From the NCBI RefSeq assembly GCF_035508675.1, contig NZ_DATJMN010000049.1, forward strand, positions 1 through 7,436: a stretch of 7,436 nt of DNA, in the 5' to 3' direction. A program made the translations under genes and the position numbers. The notes beneath the pieces were generated by a model. The model was not told the DNA's origin. It searched no databases and saw only the letters and a program-made list of their open reading frames with translations. Below, piece after piece: positions 1 to 6,100 of this stretch. Every line of letters starts with the position of its first letter. Positions within the stretch are counted from its first letter, which is position 1. The DNA is from Dyella_B sp035508675 (GTDB lineage Bacteria; Pseudomonadota; Gammaproteobacteria; Xanthomonadales; Rhodanobacteraceae).

Positions 1-761
1 TCCTCGCGCGGCACGCTCACCTTGCCGCCGACTTCACTATGAACGATGTCACCGCTGCCTTTCGCGCCCACGGTGAAATCGCCACGCACGTCCTTCACCG
101 TCACATCGCCCGAGCCGATGGTGCCCACGTAGACGCTGCCACCCACGTGCTCCAGCGTGATATCACCGGAGCCGACGTTGCCGATATTCACGCCCGCATG
201 CACGTTGCGCGCCTTGATATCGCCCGAACCCATCGAGCCCACGCGCAGGCTGCCGATATCGGAGAGCTCGACATCGCCCGAACCGCTCGTGACCGAGACC
301 TCGCCAGCGATGTGGTCGATGTGCAGATCGCCCGAACCGGTCTGCGCACTGAGCTGCGAGAGTCCCTCGACGTAGACGTCACCGGAATTGGAGTGGATGC
401 TCACCGGCACGTTGGGCGGTAGCTGTGCCTGCAAGTCCAGGTACTCGTAAGAAACACCGAACAGACCGACGTTGAACGAGCCATGGCCGCCGACGTCGAT
501 GATGAGCTGGTCGCCCTCGCGGTGCGAGGTCACCTGCAGGTTGTCCAGTGCTGACTGAGAGGAAGCACAGGCGCGGCCATTGAGCTGGAAGCCGCTGGCA
601 CCATTATTGCCGACCAGGTGCAGGTCATGGCTGTGCAGTTGGATCTGCACCTGGCGCACGCCGGCCAGATCGTCATGCAGGTTGCGAGGGGCGCTGTAGC
701 GGCAATCCGCGGCGTTCGCGGCCATGGGAAGCAGCACAAGCAAAGCGAGCAGGTAACGCAT
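1..761 (-). CDS. Secreted DUF4097-family repeat protein (3' end cut by window edge)
   Basis: The reading frame is open from an ATG at 761 to the left edge, giving 253 codons with no stop. A GGAG Shine-Dalgarno (769-772) sits 7 nt upstream of the start. Residues 1-18 form a signal peptide: a short Arg-containing start, a Leu-rich core and an Ala-Asn-Ala-Ala end. The mature protein is therefore probably periplasmic or exported. Residues 19-115 form a less regular beta-rich N-terminal part with Cys20 and Cys65, a possible disulfide. From residue 124 on, a (G)SGD motif recurs seven times, with Asp at 128, 145, 163, 181, 200, 219 and 238, so the period is 17-19 residues. Hydrophobic residues alternate between motifs, as expected for a beta-solenoid. 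This matches the DUF4097 (adhesin-like) family, whose molecular function is not established. Family members often end soon after a segment like KVSVPRE, seen here at 247-253, so probably only a few codons are missing. It follows mazG on the same strand after 83 bp and could be the last gene of that unit or have its own promoter. I see no convincing promoter in the gap. Confidence 0.88.
   Translation of the reverse strand, partial: MRYLLALLVLLPMAANAADCRYSAPRNLHDDLAGVRQVQIQLHSHDLHLVGNNGASGFQLNGRACASSQSALDNLQVTSHREGDQLIIDVGGHGSFNVGLFGVSYEYLDLQAQLPPNVPVSIHSNSGDVYVEGLSQLSAQTGSGDLHIDHIAGEVSVTSGSGDVELSDIGSLRVGSMGSGDIKARNVHAGVNIGNVGSGDITLEHVGGSVYVGTIGSGDVTVKDVRGDFTVGAKGSGDIVHSEVGGKVSVPRE
12..392 (-). 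repeat. Tandem coding repeat, 51-57 bp period, encoding SGD-motif solenoid turns
   Basis: Within the DUF4097 gene the codons for Gly-Ser-Gly-Asp recur at 51, 54, 54, 57, 57 and 57 bp spacing. On the plus strand this shows as repeated variants of atcgcccgaacc and atcaccggagcc. The units are diverged outside the motif, so this is an old protein-level repeat rather than a recent DNA-level expansion. Confidence 0.85.
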
Positions 762-844
762 ACGAAATCTCCGGCTGTGTTTGAATGCTTCAGATGCGCA
801 ACGGGGACAAAAGGTTGAAGACCCCGCCAAGATATGAAGGGACG

Positions 845-1651
845 CTAGCCTTCTTCCGCTTTGGCCTGCTGCCAAAGCGCTTCCTGCTCCACCAAAGCTT
901 GCGACGACAGCGGGTTCCCCGCCGCGGCCGCCAATTGCTCCATGCGCCGGAAGCGCCGCTCGAATTTCGCATTGGCATGGTGCATGGCGCGGGCGAAATC
1001 CACCTTGGCGTGGCGCGCCAGGTTCACCGCGACAAACAGCACATCGCCAATCTCGTCTTCCAGCCGGGCCGGATCGGCACCAGCGTCGAATTCGGCGGCC
1101 ACTTCGGCCAACTCTTCGTGCAACTTGCCGATCACGGGTCGATGATCGGGCCAATCGAAACCGACGGTCGCGGCGCGCTGCTGCAGCTTCAAGGCGCGCT
1201 GCCATTCCGGCTGGCCGCGCGAAACGCCGGCCAGCGCGCTGTCGTCATGTGACGCGCCTTTCGCCGCGCGCTCGGCGTGCTTGATCTCCTCCCAGGCGCG
1301 CTTCTGTTCGTCGATGTCCGCATAGCTGACATCGCCAAACACATGCGGATGCCGGCGCAACATCTTTGCGCTGATCGCGTGCGCCACGTCGTCGAAATCG
1401 AACAGGCCCTGCTCCTGCGCCATCTGCGAATGGAACACCACCTGCAGCAGCAGGTCACCCAATTCATCGCACAGGTCGGGCCAGTCCTTGCGGTCGATGG
1501 CGTCGGCGACTTCGTAGGCCTCTTCGATGGTGTAGGGCGCGATGCTGCTGAAATCCTGCTGCAGGTCCCACGGGCAGCCGCGTTCGGGATCGCGCAGGCG
1601 GGCCATGATGGCAAGCAGATCGGCCAGGCTGTGACGCGCGGCCGTGCTCAC
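845..1651 (-). CDS. mazG: Nucleoside triphosphate pyrophosphohydrolase MazG
   Basis: MazG hydrolyses nucleoside triphosphates to the monophosphate plus pyrophosphate. It is cytoplasmic and thought to remove aberrant nucleotides; in E. coli it also affects ppGpp during starvation. The 268-residue length agrees with the two-domain E. coli protein (about 263). Both MazG domains keep their Mg-binding motifs. The N-terminal domain has EExxE at Glu43/44/47 and ExxD at Glu63/Asp66. The C-terminal domain has EExxE at Glu179/180/183 and ExxD at Glu200/Asp203. The segment CPWDLQQ (26-32) and the RRHPHVFGD block (99-107) are also typical. The start is GTG at 1651, which overlaps the cysQ stop codon as GTGA. 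There is no Shine-Dalgarno, so translation is probably coupled to cysQ. Nothing appears broken. Confidence 0.97.
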   Translation of the reverse strand: MSTAARHSLADLLAIMARLRDPERGCPWDLQQDFSSIAPYTIEEAYEVADAIDRKDWPDLCDELGDLLLQVVFHSQMAQEQGLFDFDDVAHAISAKMLRRHPHVFGDVSYADIDEQKRAWEEIKHAERAAKGASHDDSALAGVSRGQPEWQRALKLQQRAATVGFDWPDHRPVIGKLHEELAEVAAEFDAGADPARLEDEIGDVLFVAVNLARHAKVDFARAMHHANAKFERRFRRMEQLAAAAGNPLSSQALVEQEALWQQAKAEEG

Positions 1652-2460
1652 GGCAAGCCCGCGTCACGCAAGCGGGCCGGCCAATCGATATCGGTATCGC
1701 CCACCGCCACAAATTCCGGATTGATCAGCGATTCGCCGCGGTTGTAGTGCAGCGGCTTGCCGGTCAGGTCGAGCACCGCGCCACCGGCTTCTTCCAGCAC
1801 GCATTGCGCGGCGGCGGTGTCCCATTCGCTGGTGGGGCCACGACGCAGGTAGACGTCCGCGGAGCCGCGCGCGATCAGGCAGAACTTGAGCGAGGAGCCC
1901 AGCGGGTGCAGCAGGTATTCCTCACCGAGCAAGCGGCGCAGCGTGTCTTCCGACGAACCGCCATGCGAACGGCTGCCTGCCGCAACCGGCGGGTTGGCCA
2001 ACGCGCGCGTGGAAATGCGCTCCCAGTCGGCGCCGCTTTGCACCTGCCACCAGGCGCCATGCCCGCGCGCGGCGGCGAACAGCTCTTCGGTCACCGGCGC
2101 CAACACTACGCCGAGCACGGGCTGGCCGTGTTCGATGAGGGCGATGTTGACGGTAAATTCGCCGTTGCGCTTGACGAATTCACGCGTGCCGTCGAGCGGA
2201 TCGACCAGCCAATAGCGCTCCCATTGGCGACGCTGTGACCACGGCAGCTGGCTGGCCTCTTCCGAGACCACCGGCAGTTGCGGATCGATCTGCGCGAGAC
2301 CTGCGACGATGACTTTCTGGGCGGCCAGGTCCGCCGCGGTGAGCGGCGAGAAATCGGCCTTCATCTCGACATCGAAATCTTCGCGGTAAATGACCATGAT
2401 GGCTTCGCCCGCGCGGCGCGCCAGCAGGCCAATATCAAGCAAAAGCGGATGATCGGGCAT
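1648..2460 (-). CDS. cysQ: 3'(2'),5'-bisphosphate nucleotidase CysQ
   Basis: CysQ belongs to the inositol-monophosphatase superfamily. It removes the 3'-phosphate of 3'-phosphoadenosine 5'-phosphate (pAp), a by-product of sulfate assimilation and acyl-carrier-protein loading, giving AMP. The 270-residue sequence has the family's metal-binding motifs: SEE at 66-68, WLVDPLDGTREF at 84-95 and EWDTAA at 212-217. The FVKRNGEFTVNIALI stretch (95-109) is characteristic of CysQ rather than of inositol or histidinol phosphatases. It starts at ATG 2460, 4 bp after the nudE stop, and overlaps mazG by 4 bp, so it lies mid-operon. A purine-rich GGGGA occurs about 11 nt upstream, which is rather far for a ribosome-binding site, so coupling to nudE is likely. 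Confidence 0.95.
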   Translation of the reverse strand: MPDHPLLLDIGLLARRAGEAIMVIYREDFDVEMKADFSPLTAADLAAQKVIVAGLAQIDPQLPVVSEEASQLPWSQRRQWERYWLVDPLDGTREFVKRNGEFTVNIALIEHGQPVLGVVLAPVTEELFAAARGHGAWWQVQSGADWERISTRALANPPVAAGSRSHGGSSEDTLRRLLGEEYLLHPLGSSLKFCLIARGSADVYLRRGPTSEWDTAAAQCVLEEAGGAVLDLTGKPLHYNRGESLINPEFVAVGDTDIDWPARLRDAGLP

Positions 2461-2464
2461 ACGG

Positions 2465-3028
2465 TCAGCGCGTCCCCTGCAGCCGTCCGGCCAGGTATTC
2501 GCGCGCCAGGAACAGCGCGGCGATGGAACGGCCTTCGGTGACGTCGTCCCGCACGACCAGGGTGTGCAGTTCGGAGAGTTTCCAGGGCACCACTTCCATC
2601 TCTTCGGGCTCGTCGCCAGGCAGGCGCTCCGGATACAGATCCTGCGCCAGCACCACGTGCGCCATGTGGGTCATGTAGGCGGGCGACAGTGAAAGGTTGT
2701 GCAGGATCTTCAGCTTGCGTGCGCCGTAGCCCACTTCTTCTTTCAGCTCGCGATCGGCGCCCTGCTCGACCGTTTCATCCTGATCCAGGCGGCCTTTCGG
2801 CAGACCCAGTTCATAGCGGTCCAGGCCCACGCCGTATTCGCGCACCAGCAGCACGGTTTCGTCGTCGAGCATCGGCACGATGATCACCGCCCCGAGGCCA
2901 TGGCCCTTGAGCCGCTCGTAGGTGCGGTGCTCGCCATTGGAGAATTCCAGGTCCACCTGCTCCGCATGCAGAAAACGGCTGGTGTCCGAGTCGCGTGTCG
3001 CGTGGATGATGGGGTAGCGAGGTGGCAT
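2465..3028 (-). CDS. nudE: ADP compounds hydrolase NudE (Nudix family)
   Basis: NudE cleaves the pyrophosphate bond of ADP-linked compounds such as ADP-ribose, Ap3A and NADH. The 187-residue length equals that of E. coli NudE. A complete Nudix box (GX5EX7REUXEEXGU) lies at residues 79-101, with Gly79, Glu85, Arg93-Glu94, Glu97-Glu98, Gly100 and Tyr101. NudE-specific features as I remember them are AQDLYPERLPGDEPE (128-142) and ALFLAREYL (171-179). Some Nudix proteins of this type are annotated generically as ADP-ribose pyrophosphatase. It starts at ATG 3028. No Shine-Dalgarno is visible, and a TACAAT -10 box ends only 8 nt upstream, which suggests a leaderless message. It is first in a probable nudE-cysQ-mazG unit. 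Confidence 0.93.
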   Translation of the reverse strand: MPPRYPIIHATRDSDTSRFLHAEQVDLEFSNGEHRTYERLKGHGLGAVIIVPMLDDETVLLVREYGVGLDRYELGLPKGRLDQDETVEQGADRELKEEVGYGARKLKILHNLSLSPAYMTHMAHVVLAQDLYPERLPGDEPEEMEVVPWKLSELHTLVVRDDVTEGRSIAALFLAREYLAGRLQGTR

Positions 3029-3036
3029 GAGGTGGG

Positions 3037-3064
3037 ATTGTACGGGAATCGTTAATGACGTAAA
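3037..3064 (-). promoter_or_regulatory. Candidate sigma-70 promoter of nudE, possibly giving a leaderless mRNA
   Basis: On the minus strand TTTACG (3064-3059; 4 of 6 to consensus) is followed by 16 nt and TACAAT (3042-3037; 5 of 6). A transcript starting 7-9 nt after the -10 box would begin at about 3030-3028, essentially on the nudE ATG. The box is well placed, just downstream of a candidate terminator of the preceding gene. The call is from motif and position only. Confidence 0.5.
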
Positions 3065-3080
3065 TCGGGAATCGTCAATG
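3044..3080. repeat. Short direct repeat in the nudE promoter region
   Basis: Two copies of a 14-mer, gggaatcgttaatg (3044-3057) and gggaatcgtcaatg (3067-3080), match at 13 of 14 positions and start 23 bp apart. The core cgggaatc also recurs inverted as gattcccg at 3134-3141, over the end of the upstream gene. The two direct copies flank the -35 box. This could be a regulator site pair or a fragment of a dispersed intergenic repeat. Confidence 0.6.
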
Positions 3081-3083
3081 GTG

Positions 3084-3120
3084 AAAAACGGGCCTCCGCA
3101 GATTTACTGCGCTACTCCCG
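3084..3120 (-). terminator. Candidate intrinsic terminator after the HisN-like gene
   Basis: The minus-strand transcript can form an interrupted hairpin. The outer stem is CGGG (3120-3117) with CCCG (3092-3089). An internal loop follows, then an inner stem CGCAG (3111-3107) with CTGCG (3101-3097) around a 5-nt loop. TTTTT (3088-3084) follows immediately. It lies 9 nt after the stop codon of the upstream gene and before the nudE promoter. The stem is interrupted and of moderate strength. Confidence 0.5.
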
Positions 3121-3129
3121 ATCGGCGAT

Positions 3130-3915
3130 TCATGATTCCCGGCGAGCAAAGCGAGCCAACGCCTGCGCTTGGATCGCCGGCGTACCGGCCAGCACGCTGC
3201 GCGTATCCAGATTCAACGGCTTGCCCTCCAGATCGGTGAACACGCCACCCGCTTCGCGCACGATCACTGCCAGCGCAGCCACGTCGAGAATATTCACATC
3301 CGATTCGATCACCAGGTCCAAGCCGCCGCGTGCCAGCAAGTGGTAATGGCAAAAATCGCCGTAGCCGCGGATGCGATTGCTGTCACGGATCATCTGCCCG
3401 AGTGCGTCCCAGCGCGCATCGCCGGTGAGCGTTTTGACGTTGCCGATGGAGATCGACGCCTGCGCCATGTCGGTGGTAGATGCCACGTGCAGGCGTTCGC
3501 TGTTGAACCAAGCGCCACCGCCGAGGCTGGCCCACACCGTCTCGCCGTACACCGGCGCGCTCGAGACACCCAGCACCAGTTCTCCGCGCTGCATCAGCGC
3601 GATCTGCGTGGAGAAAAACGGCGTGCGGCGCACGAAGCTCTTGGTGCCGTCCAGCGGATCGACCAGCCAGAGCAAGTCGGCGCCCTCGTTGTCCAGGCCG
3701 AATTCTTCGCCGTAGATAGCGGCGCCCGGCAAGGCCGGAGCAAGGATGGCGCGAATGGCCTGCTCGGCTTCGCGGTCGGCGATCGTCACCGGCGTGGCAT
3801 CGGATTTGATCTCGACGTCTACGCCACGGCACCAGTAATGCCGGATCACTTCGGCGGCCGCTTCCGCCGCTTCGCGTGCGGCCTTCAGCGCCGCCTCCCA
3901 TCGCTGCTCGTTCAT
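3130..3915 (-). CDS. hisN: Inositol-monophosphatase-family phosphatase, histidinol-phosphatase (HisN) type
   Basis: This is a Mg-dependent, Li-sensitive-type phosphomonoesterase fold of about 261 residues, the usual length. Motifs (numbered from ATG 3915) are GEEFG at 69-73, WLVDPLDGTKSF at 83-94 and the C-terminal metal Asp211 in NILDVAAL (208-215). The GEEFG start and the RGYGDFCHYHLLARGG block (183-198) fit the HisN subgroup (histidinol phosphate to histidinol, last-but-one step of histidine synthesis). However, many members act on inositol phosphates or other sugar phosphates, so the substrate is inferred. The usual Trp-Asp pair of the last motif is Leu-Asp here. For the start, GTG at 3921 would overlap the gspN stop as GTGA, but AAGG at 3921-3924 is better placed to serve the ATG at 3915, so I prefer the latter. 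It forms a two-gene unit with gspN. Its product is a paralogue of the CysQ encoded 670 bp downstream. Confidence 0.82.
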   Translation of the reverse strand: MNEQRWEAALKAAREAAEAAAEVIRHYWCRGVDVEIKSDATPVTIADREAEQAIRAILAPALPGAAIYGEEFGLDNEGADLLWLVDPLDGTKSFVRRTPFFSTQIALMQRGELVLGVSSAPVYGETVWASLGGGAWFNSERLHVASTTDMAQASISIGNVKTLTGDARWDALGQMIRDSNRIRGYGDFCHYHLLARGGLDLVIESDVNILDVAALAVIVREAGGVFTDLEGKPLNLDTRSVLAGTPAIQAQALARFARRES

Positions 3916-3917
3916 CG

Positions 3918-4685
3918 TCACCTTGTTGCAGGACTTAACTGGGCCAAACCACCACGATAGCGGAGTTCGAGCGCGCCGTCCGCTGCGGGTTCACCGAAAC
4001 TGCGCAACCAGCTCAGCAAGGCTGGATTGTCGCTGCGAGGAACCAGGCGCAGTTGCAGATCCCAGCCCAGCGGGCTGAAAGATAGCCGTCCAACCGTCTG
4101 CAACGCACCGTTGCCGTCATCACTCAACGTACCGCGGATGGCGCCCGATTGCCCGCTCACCGCCAGCGACAGCGTGCCCAGCGACACCTTGCCCTGAGGC
4201 GTGCGCACGGCGGCGTGCGACCACGTACCGGTCGCATCCAATTGCATCGGCCAATGACCCTGCAACTGTGCCTGCGGCGCCTGCAAATCGAGTTGCCCTT
4301 GCGGTTGCCCGCGTAGCCACGCTGGGGCGCCGAACTCGGCCATGTCGATGTGCAAACGGATGTCGTGCAGATCGAGCTGCGCAGAAGAAATGCGATGCAG
4401 TTGTCCCTGCAGTCGCAGTTGTGGCTGGCGCAGATCCAAGCCCACGCGGATATCGCCGAACAAGGCGCGCCGCGAGAGCGTCCAGGCCAGGCTGCCGAGC
4501 TGCGTGCCGTTCACCAGCGACACCTGCCCTGCCCGCCCCTGCCATAGCGTTCCGCTGACATCGTCCAGGCGCACCCCGCGCAGTTGCGCCTGCAGCCACG
4601 GCAACGCCCAGCGCGCCGGCAAAAACCACACCAGCGCGGCAAGGGCGAGCACGCCCGCCATCAAACCCACCAACCAGCGCTTCAT
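3918..4685 (-). CDS. gspN: Type II secretion system protein N (GspN family)
   Basis: GspN is an accessory, inner-membrane-anchored periplasmic protein of type II secretion, found in only some systems and of unclear exact role. The 255-residue length is typical. Residues 1-22 are a short basic start (MKRW) and a single hydrophobic segment that anchors the protein. The rest is predicted periplasmic and beta-rich, with the family's VSGTLWQGRA block at 43-52 and repeated alternating segments such as DLRQPQLRLQG (84-94). A start at ATG 4697 would add only MVGS. I prefer 4685 because the charged MKRW start directly precedes the membrane segment, but neither start has a strong ribosome-binding site. 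The gene lies alone, with no gspL, gspM or other secretion genes in the window. It is followed with overlap or a 2-nt gap by the HisN-like gene and is divergent from bioA. Confidence 0.82.
   Translation of the reverse strand: MKRWLVGLMAGVLALAALVWFLPARWALPWLQAQLRGVRLDDVSGTLWQGRAGQVSLVNGTQLGSLAWTLSRRALFGDIRVGLDLRQPQLRLQGQLHRISSAQLDLHDIRLHIDMAEFGAPAWLRGQPQGQLDLQAPQAQLQGHWPMQLDATGTWSHAAVRTPQGKVSLGTLSLAVSGQSGAIRGTLSDDGNGALQTVGRLSFSPLGWDLQLRLVPRSDNPALLSWLRSFGEPAADGALELRYRGGLAQLSPATR
3921..3924 (-). promoter_or_regulatory. Ribosome-binding site deciding the HisN-like start
   Basis: AAGG on the minus strand is followed by a 5-nt spacer and ATG at 3915. The alternative GTG at 3921 overlaps this motif and has no Shine-Dalgarno of its own at normal spacing, apart from possible coupling through the overlapping gspN stop. 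Confidence 0.45.
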
Positions 4686-4724
4686 CGATCCAACCATGCT
4701 TGAGCAACACCCTTGACTACCCCG

Positions 4725-4730
4725 ATCATA
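4725..4730 (-). promoter_or_regulatory. Candidate -10 box for gspN in the bioA-gspN divergent region
   Basis: TATGAT on the minus strand (5 of 6 to TATAAT) lies about 40 nt upstream of the gspN start. A good -35 (TTGGCA, 4758-4753) exists but at a spacing of 22, which is too far, so support is weak. For bioA on the plus strand the best guess is TTGAGC (4700-4705), 18 nt, GATCAT (4724-4729), also weak. The two would overlap and compete. Confidence 0.25.
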
Positions 4731-4735
4731 GCGGG

Positions 4736-6100
4736 ATGACTCAGCCAGCCGATGCCAACACCCTCCTCGCCGAGCGCGATCTTCGCCATATCTGGCACCC
4801 TTGCACCCAGATGCATGATCACCACCAGCACGTACCGATGGTGCCGATCGTGCGCGGCGAAGGTCCGTGGCTGATCGATGCGAACGGCCGCCGCTATCTG
4901 GACGGCATCAGCTCCTGGTGGACCAATCTGTTCGGACACGCCAACCCACGCATCGCCGCCGCGCTGGCGGAGCAGGCGGCCACGCTGGAGCACGTGATCT
5001 TTGCCGGCTTTACGCATCCGGTGGCGATCGAACTGGCCGAGCGGCTGGTGGCGATCACCCCCCAAGGCCTGGAAAAAGTCTTCTTCGCCGACAACGGTTC
5101 GGCGGCCGTCGAAGTCGCGCTGAAAATGAGCTTTCACTACTGGCTCAACCTGGGACACGGCGAGAAGACACGCTTTATCGCGCTGACCGGCAGCTACCAC
5201 GGCGAAACGCTGGGCGCACTATCGGTCAGTGACGTCGCGCTGTATCGCAAGACCTACGCCCCATTATTGCTGACGCCCATGCTCGCACCCTCGCCCGATG
5301 CGTATGAAGGCGAACCGGGCGAAGCGCCCGAGCATGTCGCCACGCGCCGGCTGGAAGCGATGCGCGTGCTGCTGGAGCGCCATGCGCATGAAACCTGCGC
5401 GGTGATCGTGGAGCCACTGGTGCAATGCGCAGGCGGCATGCGCATGTATCACCCGGTGTATCTCAGCGGCCTGCGCGCCTTGTGCGACCAGTACAACGTG
5501 CATCTGATCGCCGATGAAATCGCCGTCGGTTTCGGCCGCACCGGTACACTCTTTGCCTGCGAACAGGCGCGTATCGCACCGGATTTCATGTGCCTGTCGA
5601 AAGGACTGACCGGCGGCACCTTGCCGCTCTCCGCGGTGCTGACGACACAACACGTTTACGACGCCTTCTACGCTGAATACAACGCAGGCAAAGCATTTCT
5701 GCATTCGCATAGCTATACCGGCAATCCACTGGCGTGCCGCGCGGCACTGGAAACCTTGAACATCTTTCGCGATGAGCCGGTACTGGCGCGCAATCGCGTG
5801 CTGGCGGCGCACCTTGCTAACCGGCTGGCGCCGCTACGCGAGCATCCGAACGTGGCCGATGTACGCCAGCACGGCATGATCGCCGCGGTGGAGCTGGTGG
5901 CCGACAAGGCGACGCGGCGCCCGTTTGCGGCCGAGGAACGACGCGGCCTGCGTGTTTATTTGCATGGGCTCGAGCACGGCGCCTTGCTGCGCCCACTGGG
6001 CAACGTGATCTACTTCATGCCGCCTTACGTGGTGAGCGAAAGCGAGCTGGATCACCTGATCGAGGTGGCAAGAGACGGCATCATCCACGCCGTGGCGTAG
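4736..6100 (+). CDS. bioA: Adenosylmethionine-8-amino-7-oxononanoate aminotransferase BioA
   Basis: BioA is a PLP-dependent fold-type I aminotransferase of biotin synthesis. It converts 8-amino-7-oxononanoate (KAPA) to 7,8-diaminopelargonate, normally with S-adenosylmethionine as amino donor. The 454 residues cover the whole family (E. coli 429). Key positions are SSWW (59-62, KAPA pocket), YHG (154-156), LIADEIAVGFGRTG (257-270) with PLP-binding Asp260, the Schiff-base Lys289 in LSKGLTGG, HSHSYTGNPLAC (323-334) and Arg419 in LLRPLG. HIWHPCTQM (18-26) carries Cys23 where E. coli BioA has Tyr17; as I recall, Pseudomonas-type BioA also has Cys. For the start, a longer frame begins at TTG 4700, but ATG 4736 gives an N-terminus matching the family. 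No clear Shine-Dalgarno is present at either. No other bio genes are in the window. Its stop codon lies within a hairpin. Confidence 0.96.
   Translation: MTQPADANTLLAERDLRHIWHPCTQMHDHHQHVPMVPIVRGEGPWLIDANGRRYLDGISSWWTNLFGHANPRIAAALAEQAATLEHVIFAGFTHPVAIELAERLVAITPQGLEKVFFADNGSAAVEVALKMSFHYWLNLGHGEKTRFIALTGSYHGETLGALSVSDVALYRKTYAPLLLTPMLAPSPDAYEGEPGEAPEHVATRRLEAMRVLLERHAHETCAVIVEPLVQCAGGMRMYHPVYLSGLRALCDQYNVHLIADEIAVGFGRTGTLFACEQARIAPDFMCLSKGLTGGTLPLSAVLTTQHVYDAFYAEYNAGKAFLHSHSYTGNPLACRAALETLNIFRDEPVLARNRVLAAHLANRLAPLREHPNVADVRQHGMIAAVELVADKATRRPFAAEERRGLRVYLHGLEHGALLRPLGNVIYFMPPYVVSESELDHLIEVARDGIIHAVA

Noticed and set aside
1..392. Repeat block considered as a CRISPR-like or minisatellite array
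   Set aside because: The units are diverged, in frame with a protein motif and without constant spacers. They are explained by a protein solenoid repeat.
39..422. Plus-strand frame of 127 aa with a periodic His/Ala/Asp pattern
   Set aside because: Its periodicity is the mirror of the SGD repeat in the DUF4097 gene on the other strand, so it is a shadow.
790..820. Possible terminator between mazG and the DUF4097 gene (CGGGG / CCCCG, 797-821)
   Set aside because: The loop is about 15 nt, the stem only five pairs, and no T tract follows, so read-through from mazG cannot be excluded on this basis.
3169..3960. Long plus-strand open frame antisense to the HisN-like gene (263 aa)
   Set aside because: It lies fully over a well-supported phosphatase gene, has a composition rich in His, Arg and Ala typical of GC-rich antisense frames, and resembles no family I know.
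4700..4735. TTG start extending BioA by 12 residues
   Set aside because: No ribosome-binding site precedes it, the extra residues are unlike BioA N-termini, and it would nearly touch the gspN start. ATG 4736 is a better fit.
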